A stretch of DNA of 6,497 nucleotides from an uncultured Comamonadaceae bacterium (GTDB taxonomy: Bacteria; Pseudomonadota; Gammaproteobacteria; Burkholderiales; Burkholderiaceae_C): the NCBI GenBank assembly GCA_937893415.1, contig CALBWZ010000194.1:1-6497 (forward strand). The letters run 5' to 3'. The notes beneath the pieces were generated by a model. It saw only the letters and a program-made list of their open reading frames with translations, made no database searches and was not told the origin of the DNA. Below, piece by piece: positions 1 through 4,661 of this stretch (within the stretch, counting starts at the first letter, position 1; each line of letters starts with the position of its first letter). The position numbers were made by a program, and so were the translations under genes.

Positions 1-805
1 TAACTTGGCTGACCCATTCAACTGGACAGCTGCCCTGAAAGGCGTTACGCAAGTTGTGCATCTGGCTGCAAGGGTGCATGTGATGAAAGAACACAGTACA
101 GACCCGCTGGCTGCATTTCGGTGCGTGAATGTAGTTGGTACAGGCGAGTTGGCGCGTCAGGCGGCAGCGGCTGGCGTTAAGCGGTTTGTGTTCCTAAGCT
201 CTATCAAAGTGCATGGTGAGTATTCAGCCGTCAACACGGTCTTCACTGCGTCAGACATACCCGCACCTCAAGACCCCTATAGCCAGTCTAAGCTGGAGGC
301 AGAAAAAGAACTTCGTTTCATTGGCTTAAACACCGGGATGGACATTGTGGTTATTCGTGCACCCTTGGTGTATGGCTCTGGCGTTAAGGCCAACTTTTCC
401 AGCATGTTGAGGTGGATCTCTTACGGTGTGCCGCTGCCACTTGGTGCGATACACAATAAGCGCAGCCTTGTGTCGGTTGACAACTTAATAGATTTAATTG
501 TGCTGTGCCTTGAGCACCCCAGCGCTGCAGGAGAAACCCTGCTGGTGGCAGACGGTGAAGATATATCAACCACCGAGCTGCTCAACCGTTTGGGACAGCT
601 AATGGGCAAAAAGGCTAACCTGTTTGCAGTGTCAGAAAAGTGGTTAATGGGGGCTGCAACTGTGCTGGGCAGGCGCGGTGTGGCACAACGGCTGTGCAGA
701 TCGCTACAAGTAGATATCGACGCCACCAAACGTGTGTTGGGATGGAGCCCGCCATTGAGCCTGAACCAAGGTCTTAAAAAAACCGTTGAGGGTATGTACC
801 GGTGA
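1..805 (+). CDS. NAD-dependent epimerase/dehydratase-family nucleotide-sugar oxidoreductase (WbpV/WreQ-like), 5' partial
   Basis: The gene enters from the left edge: the frame is open to base 2 and the TTG at 5 lies inside the protein, so no start is visible. About 267 residues remain. The N-terminal Rossmann glycine motif (GxxGxxG) is missing, as expected if some 50 residues lie outside the window. Counting Leu at base 5 as residue 1, the extended-SDR signs are HLAARVHV at 19-26, the serine segment FLSS at 63-66, and the catalytic YxxxK with Tyr92 and Lys96 (bases 278-292). The C-terminus ends in the usual 'LGWSPP...' substrate-domain tail. Known relatives reduce the C4 keto group of UDP-4-keto-6-deoxy-GlcNAc to give UDP-QuiNAc (WbpV, WreQ); others are UDP-hexose 4-epimerases. 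The reductase role is inferred from the neighbours, an initiating sugar transferase and a 4,6-dehydratase. The stop overlaps the next start by four bases. The family is secure; the exact substrate is not. Confidence 0.88.
   Translation, partial: NLADPFNWTAALKGVTQVVHLAARVHVMKEHSTDPLAAFRCVNVVGTGELARQAAAAGVKRFVFLSSIKVHGEYSAVNTVFTASDIPAPQDPYSQSKLEAEKELRFIGLNTGMDIVVIRAPLVYGSGVKANFSSMLRWISYGVPLPLGAIHNKRSLVSVDNLIDLIVLCLEHPSAAGETLLVADGEDISTTELLNRLGQLMGKKANLFAVSEKWLMGAATVLGRRGVAQRLCRSLQVDIDATKRVLGWSPPLSLNQGLKKTVEGMYR
786..804 (+). promoter_or_regulatory. Shine-Dalgarno and GTG start of the sugar transferase gene, overlapping the upstream stop
   Basis: A purine-rich TTGAGGGT (786-793) sits nine bases before the GTG at 802, and that GTG shares bases with the TGA stop at 803-805. 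The next in-frame ATG (820) would remove the conserved Lys-Arg of the N-terminus, so GTG 802 is the preferred start. The arrangement suggests coupled translation. Confidence 0.65.
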
Positions 806-1371
806 CTATTACAAAGCGGATGGTTGACTTGTCCTTGGCCTTGGTAGCGGCTGTGGTGTTGTTTATACCTGCTTGCCTAGTGGCGTTAGCAGTGCGCAAG
901 CAGTCGCATGGCCCTGCGCTCTATTGGTCAGCGCGGATAGGACGAAACAACACCATTTTTTATATGCCCAAGTTTCGTACCATGCACATGAATACGCCAG
1001 TTGTCGCCACGCATTTGTTACAAGATCCTGAGTCGTTGTTAACGCCCAATGGGTCTTTTTTACGTACCAGCAGCCTCGACGAATTGCCGCAGCTTTGGAG
1101 CATCATAAAAGGCGACATGAGTTTTGTTGGCCCACGTCCAGCGCTGTACAACCAGCACGACTTAATCAAGCTTCGTTCGACCTATGGTGTACAGCAGCTG
1201 GTACCTGGGCTCACGGGTTGGGCGCAAGTCAATGGCCGGGATGAACTTGCTGTTGCACAGAAAGTAGCGTTTGATGCTGCGTACGTAAACCTGCACAGCT
1301 TATGTTTTGACGTCAAAGTGCTGTGGATGACGTTGCTAAAAGTGGTTAAACGCGATGGGGTAGAGCATTGA
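802..1371 (+). CDS. PglC-type monotopic phosphoglycosyl transferase (undecaprenyl-phosphate sugar-1-phosphate transferase)
   Basis: At 189 residues this is the short form of the bacterial sugar transferase family, close to PglC in size. It lacks the four-helix N-terminal part of long WcaJ/WbaP proteins. Residues 5-9 are KRMVD, followed by one hydrophobic segment (about 10-31) interrupted by Pro23, which fits a re-entrant membrane helix. Then come ARIGR (44-48), KFRTM (57-61), SLDELPQLW (91-99) with the Asp93-Glu94 catalytic dyad, MSFVGPRP (106-113) and PGLTGWAQVNGRD (135-147). Asp93-Glu94 has the same numbering as I recall for Campylobacter PglC. Such enzymes move a sugar phosphate from UDP-sugar to undecaprenyl phosphate on the cytoplasmic face, through a covalent Asp intermediate, and so start O-antigen, capsule or glycoprotein glycan assembly. 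The substrate here is inferred to be a 6-deoxy-HexNAc made by the flanking genes. It starts with GTG overlapping the upstream stop, and its own TGA shares one base with the next ATG. Confidence 0.94.
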   Translation: MTITKRMVDLSLALVAAVVLFIPACLVALAVRKQSHGPALYWSARIGRNNTIFYMPKFRTMHMNTPVVATHLLQDPESLLTPNGSFLRTSSLDELPQLWSIIKGDMSFVGPRPALYNQHDLIKLRSTYGVQQLVPGLTGWAQVNGRDELAVAQKVAFDAAYVNLHSLCFDVKVLWMTLLKVVKRDGVEH

Positions 1372-1373
1372 TG
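1357..1373 (+). promoter_or_regulatory. Ribosome-binding region and TGATG stop-start junction for the dehydratase gene
   Basis: GGGGTAGAG (1357-1365) precedes ATG 1371-1373, whose A is the last base of the upstream TGA (1369-1371). An in-frame TTG at 1368 adds one residue, but the ATG has the normal TGATG coupling geometry and is preferred. Confidence 0.6.
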
Positions 1374-3332
1374 GCGTTATTTAATAAGTTGGCCGACCGA
1401 ACACTGGCGATGCCAAGGCCGATCAAGCGTTTGGTGGTGTTGGTATTAGACGCAGGCCTGTGCGTGTTGAGCGTGTGGGTGGCTTTTTACTTGCGTTTAG
1501 ATACATGGGTGCCTGTCAGTATGTCGGTGTTGTTACCTAGCACGGTGTCCGTGGTGTTGGCGCTGCCGGTATTTGTGGTGTCCGGCTTTTACCGCGCTAT
1601 CTTTCGTTATAGCGGCTTACCAGCCATGGTGGCGGTGGTGAAGGCCATGATCTGTTACGGGTTTGTATTTGCGAGTGTCTTTACGGTATTCGGCATTGAT
1701 GGCGTACCCCGTACAGTGGGACTGATTCAGCCTATGTTGTTGCTGATGTTTGTAGGCGCGTCGCGTGGTGCAGCTCGCGTGTGGCTGGGTGGTTTGTACC
1801 ACCAGCATTTACACAAAGCGGCCCTGCCGCAGGTGCTGATTTACGGCGCGGGCAATGCCGGCAGGCAGCTTGCATCAGCAATAGCCAGCAGCTTTGAAAT
1901 GCGCGTTGTGGGTTTTCTAGACGACGACGACCGGCTACACGGCCATGTACTGAATGGTTTGTTGATTAACAATCCTGCAGACCTGTCTGCAGTGCTGGGT
2001 AGTGGTTCGGTGACCGATGTGTTGCTTGCACTGCCATCGGTATCTCGTCAGCGGCGTCATGAAATTTTAAATACGCTTAAACCCTATAAGTTGTCTGTTC
2101 GCACGCTGCCTGCATTGAGTGACATTACGACTGGGCGCGTGAGCTTGAGCGATGTGCGCGACCTAGACGTCGATGACCTGCTAGGGCGTGAGCCTGTTAA
2201 GCCTAATGGCTTGTTACTCAACTTAAATACGCACAACAAAACAGTGCTGGTGACTGGTGCTGGCGGCAGTATTGGCAGCGAACTGTGTCGACAAATTTTA
2301 AAAACCAATCCCCATAGGTTGTTGTTGGTGGAAATGAGTGAGTTTGCGCTGTATCAAATTCACCAAGAGTTGCGCGACAGTTACGACACAGAAATTTTGC
2401 CACTGCTCGCCTCGGTGTGTGACGAGTCTCGAATGCACGAAATCATGGACACGTGGAAGCCGTCTACCGTCTACCATGCGGCCGCTTATAAGCACGTGCC
2501 ACTTGTGGAGCACAACCCTGCTGAAGGCGTGCGCAATAACGTATGGGGAACGCGCATCTGCGCCGAAGCAGCCCTGCGCAACAAGGTGCGAAATTTTGTA
2601 TTGATCAGTACAGACAAAGCCGTCCGACCGACCAACATCATGGGGGCTACAAAGCGGTTGTCAGAGATGGTGTTGCAGGCCCTCGCGGCGACGCAGATGC
2701 AAGACAGTGCGGCGGACCGACAGCCTGATCGCATTGTTACAAAATTTTCCATGGTTCGCTTTGGTAACGTGCTGGGGTCAAGTGGCTCTGTGGTGCCCTT
2801 GTTTCGCAAGCAAATTAAGAGTGGTGGGCCAGTGACGCTGACACACGCTGATGTCACACGTTATTTCATGACCATATCTGAGGCTGCGCAGTTGGTGATT
2901 CAAGCAGGTGCTATGGGCGCTGGTGGCGATGTGTTTGTTTTAGATATGGGCCAGCCCGTAAAAATCCAAGATTTGGCCAAACGTATGATTGAGCTGTCTG
3001 GGCTGTCGCTAAGCAGCGCAGCCAATCCTGAGGGTGATATTGAGATCACAGTTACGGGACTCCGCCCCGGTGAAAAGCTGTATGAGGAGTTGTTGATTGG
3101 CGATAACCCTAGGCCGACACAGCACGCCCGCATCATGAAAGCACACGATCAATTCCTGCCGTGGTCACAGCTTGAAAGCAAACTCACCACGCTTGATATC
3201 GCCCTAAGTCTTAATGACGTCCCCGTTGTGCGCAGCTTGCTGCAACAACTGGTGCCAGGCTACTCGCCTTATGGCGAGGTCGTGGACTGGGTGCACCTTG
3301 AGCTAGAGCGCGAGGCATCAAGTGCTGAATAA
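1371..3332 (+). CDS. wbpM: Membrane-anchored UDP-GlcNAc 4,6-dehydratase (WbpM/CapD/PglF class)
   Basis: The protein of 653 residues has the full length and layout of the large dehydratase family. Four hydrophobic segments lie near 18-40, 51-74, 82-106 and 112-130. A first Rossmann-like domain follows with YGAGNAGRQ (158-166). The catalytic SDR domain begins with VTGAGGSIGSE (294-304). The active-site stretch is STDKAVRPTN (413-422) followed by MGATK (424-428). Met424 sits where ordinary SDRs carry Tyr, with Lys428 retained; this is known for WbpM and PglF. A C-terminal GLRPGEKLYEELL segment is also typical. The family removes water from UDP-GlcNAc to give UDP-2-acetamido-2,6-dideoxy-xylo-hexos-4-ulose at the inner membrane, the precursor of QuiNAc, FucNAc and bacillosamine sugars. 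Translation appears coupled to the transferase gene upstream. It is the last plus-strand gene and converges on pldA, like wbpM at the end of the Pseudomonas aeruginosa O-antigen loci. The family call is very secure; the end sugar is inferred. Confidence 0.95.
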   Translation: MALFNKLADRTLAMPRPIKRLVVLVLDAGLCVLSVWVAFYLRLDTWVPVSMSVLLPSTVSVVLALPVFVVSGFYRAIFRYSGLPAMVAVVKAMICYGFVFASVFTVFGIDGVPRTVGLIQPMLLLMFVGASRGAARVWLGGLYHQHLHKAALPQVLIYGAGNAGRQLASAIASSFEMRVVGFLDDDDRLHGHVLNGLLINNPADLSAVLGSGSVTDVLLALPSVSRQRRHEILNTLKPYKLSVRTLPALSDITTGRVSLSDVRDLDVDDLLGREPVKPNGLLLNLNTHNKTVLVTGAGGSIGSELCRQILKTNPHRLLLVEMSEFALYQIHQELRDSYDTEILPLLASVCDESRMHEIMDTWKPSTVYHAAAYKHVPLVEHNPAEGVRNNVWGTRICAEAALRNKVRNFVLISTDKAVRPTNIMGATKRLSEMVLQALAATQMQDSAADRQPDRIVTKFSMVRFGNVLGSSGSVVPLFRKQIKSGGPVTLTHADVTRYFMTISEAAQLVIQAGAMGAGGDVFVLDMGQPVKIQDLAKRMIELSGLSLSSAANPEGDIEITVTGLRPGEKLYEELLIGDNPRPTQHARIMKAHDQFLPWSQLESKLTTLDIALSLNDVPVVRSLLQQLVPGYSPYGEVVDWVHLELEREASSAE

Positions 3333-3368
3333 GAGATGTGCAAGCCGTGACAAGACTTGCCGACAAAC
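3333..3368. other. Short convergent intergenic gap between the polysaccharide operon and pldA
   Basis: Only 36 bases separate the two stops. They hold a weak imperfect inverted repeat, GCAAG (3340-3344) and CTTGC (3356-3360) around an 11-base loop. No T-tract follows on either strand, so I do not call a terminator. Transcripts from both sides may run into each other or end by another route. Confidence 0.5.
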
Positions 3369-4604
3369 TTACCAATCCACCAAACTAACCCCAACGCGTA
3401 AAGCCGTGCGTTTGTGGTTGTAGTCGGTGAGGCTGTCACCGTAGCCGCTGAAAACTTGCACATGGTAGCGCATGCCAGAGGCAAGGCCCAAGGCTTGGGC
3501 GCTGTTACTGGGTTGTTTGAGCCAATCAATTTGCACGGCGCCTTTACCGCCTGTTGTCAACGCGTGGCGCAGGGTTAGGCCAAGAGAGTTTTTGGGGCTG
3601 ATAGCCCACAGGCCTTTGACCTCACCTCGGCCCATGAAGTTTGCTATGTCTGGGTTGTCGTCATTGGCTGCGTCTTCACGCATGCGTCGCCACAGTTTGG
3701 CGTCTATACGAGATCCGTCTGCATGGTCCAAGCCGGTCATTGCAATTGCCCTGTTCCAGCTGCGCGACAGGGGTAACGTTTGGCCGTTTGATTGGTGGTT
3801 GAGCGACAAGCCCGCAAAGCGCCAGTTCCAGCCATTGCCCAAGTCGTGGTTGGTGGGGTAGATGTACATGACTTCTGGCTCGTGGTCCGTGGCGCGGAAC
3901 GGGCGAGACAAGTCGGCATTGAACAACTGCCAAAACGATTTTTGCGTGTAGCCAAACCACAGCGCGTCTTTGCGTTCACCGTCACTGACCAATAAACCTT
4001 TGGCCACTTTGGTGCGAACCGACAGCTGAATAAGGGTTTCGTAGCCTTGGTAGTTGAGAGGTGTGGTGGCCGTGTGGCCCACTTGTGGTGAGTCGGGCTG
4101 CTTGTTCACACCGGTGGCGGTAGACCACATCAGGCTGAGCGGTTTGTACCCGCGCAGGCCAAATGTGTCGCAGTCTGTCTCAGGTGTGAGTTCCCAAAAG
4201 CGTTGCAAAGGCGAGGCCACTGCCGCTTTGCAATGTGTGCTGGCTGCCAACTGGGTCGACGCTGCTTGTAATTGTGTGTCAACTTGAGTTGGCGTCGCTA
4301 TGTCCGGTTGTACGCTTGTGGCTGTGGCTTGAGGTGCCACCTGTTGTGCCGCCCAGGCTTTAAAGCACGCAAGCGTTTCTTGGTCCGTCACACCCTGTAA
4401 GCAGGCTGCGCCTTGTTGAATAGACTCAGCCAAATCTATTGGTGCAACCTGTCCAATCTCGTTGGTTGCGGTGGATGCCGCATGGACTGATGGCAAGGGT
4501 GTCGCGGCGTTGGCTGCGACACTACACACAAGCAGTGCCGCAGCAAGCGTGCTGAAACTTGCGGAGGTGATGGCGGTGACGGAGGAGGCGAAAGGCAGTC
4601 GCAT
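3369..4604 (-). CDS. pldA: Outer-membrane phospholipase A (OMPLA, phospholipase A1)
   Basis: The product has 411 residues. A signal peptide spans about 1-33, ending in AANA before Ala34. A region rich in Ala, Thr, Gln and Pro (about 35-130) follows, then the OMPLA barrel (about 131-411). HQSNG at 270-274 and SRSWN at 280-284 supply His270, Ser272 and Asn284, with the same spacing as His142, Ser144 and Asn156 of mature E. coli OMPLA. WFGYTQKSFWQL (216-227) and SRPFRATDHEPE (233-244) are further family hallmarks. The last residue is Trp411, a terminal aromatic typical of BAM-assembled barrels. The family hydrolyses phospholipids that reach the outer leaflet of the outer membrane, using calcium and dimerisation. 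The ATG at 4604 is preceded by AGGG with eight bases between, and it gives the signal peptide, so this start is firm. The gene lies 57 bases downstream of rep on the same strand and may be cotranscribed with it. The extension, with Cys68 and Cys80, is absent from the E. coli protein; its role is unknown. Confidence 0.95.
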   Translation of the reverse strand: MRLPFASSVTAITSASFSTLAAALLVCSVAANAATPLPSVHAASTATNEIGQVAPIDLAESIQQGAACLQGVTDQETLACFKAWAAQQVAPQATATSVQPDIATPTQVDTQLQAASTQLAASTHCKAAVASPLQRFWELTPETDCDTFGLRGYKPLSLMWSTATGVNKQPDSPQVGHTATTPLNYQGYETLIQLSVRTKVAKGLLVSDGERKDALWFGYTQKSFWQLFNADLSRPFRATDHEPEVMYIYPTNHDLGNGWNWRFAGLSLNHQSNGQTLPLSRSWNRAIAMTGLDHADGSRIDAKLWRRMREDAANDDNPDIANFMGRGEVKGLWAISPKNSLGLTLRHALTTGGKGAVQIDWLKQPSNSAQALGLASGMRYHVQVFSGYGDSLTDYNHKRTALRVGVSLVDW

Positions 4605-4617
4605 GTGGTTAACCCTG
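4605..4617 (-). promoter_or_regulatory. Ribosome-binding site of pldA, overlapping an 8-base palindrome
   Basis: Read on the minus strand, CAGGGTTAACCAC precedes the ATG, with AGGG as the Shine-Dalgarno core. The palindrome GGTTAACC (4607-4614) overlaps the core. No convincing -35/-10 pair was seen in the 57-base gap. Confidence 0.5.
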
Positions 4618-4630
4618 TTGGCTTTTTGGG

Positions 4631-4651
4631 CCTTGTCAGTTCATGACAAAG
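4631..4651 (-). repeat. Inverted repeat / possible RNA hairpin between rep and pldA
   Basis: TTGTCA (4633-4638) and TGACAA (4644-4649) form a perfect six-base stem around a five-base loop. In a minus-strand transcript the stem can be extended by a U-G and a C-G pair. What follows in that direction is CCCAAAAAGCC, without a U-tract, so it is not a standard intrinsic terminator. It could be a weak attenuating or stabilising hairpin or a protein site. It may also be chance. Confidence 0.4.
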
Positions 4652-4661
4652 TGTTGTTGTG

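Noticed and set aside
5..7. TTG as the true start of the first gene
   Set aside because: The frame stays open to the window edge, and the resulting protein would lack the NAD-binding glycine motif that the family needs, so the gene is cut by the window.
2486..2857. Open frame of 123 codons on the minus strand inside the dehydratase gene
   Set aside because: It is opposite the conserved catalytic domain of the dehydratase and shows no domain or plausible initiation region.
3340..3360. Intrinsic terminator between the convergent genes
   Set aside because: The stem is only five bases with an 11-base loop and no T-run on either side.
3472..3861. Open frame of 129 codons on the plus strand inside pldA
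   Set aside because: It is antisense to the catalytic region of pldA, which has clear family motifs; the antisense product has no recognisable features.
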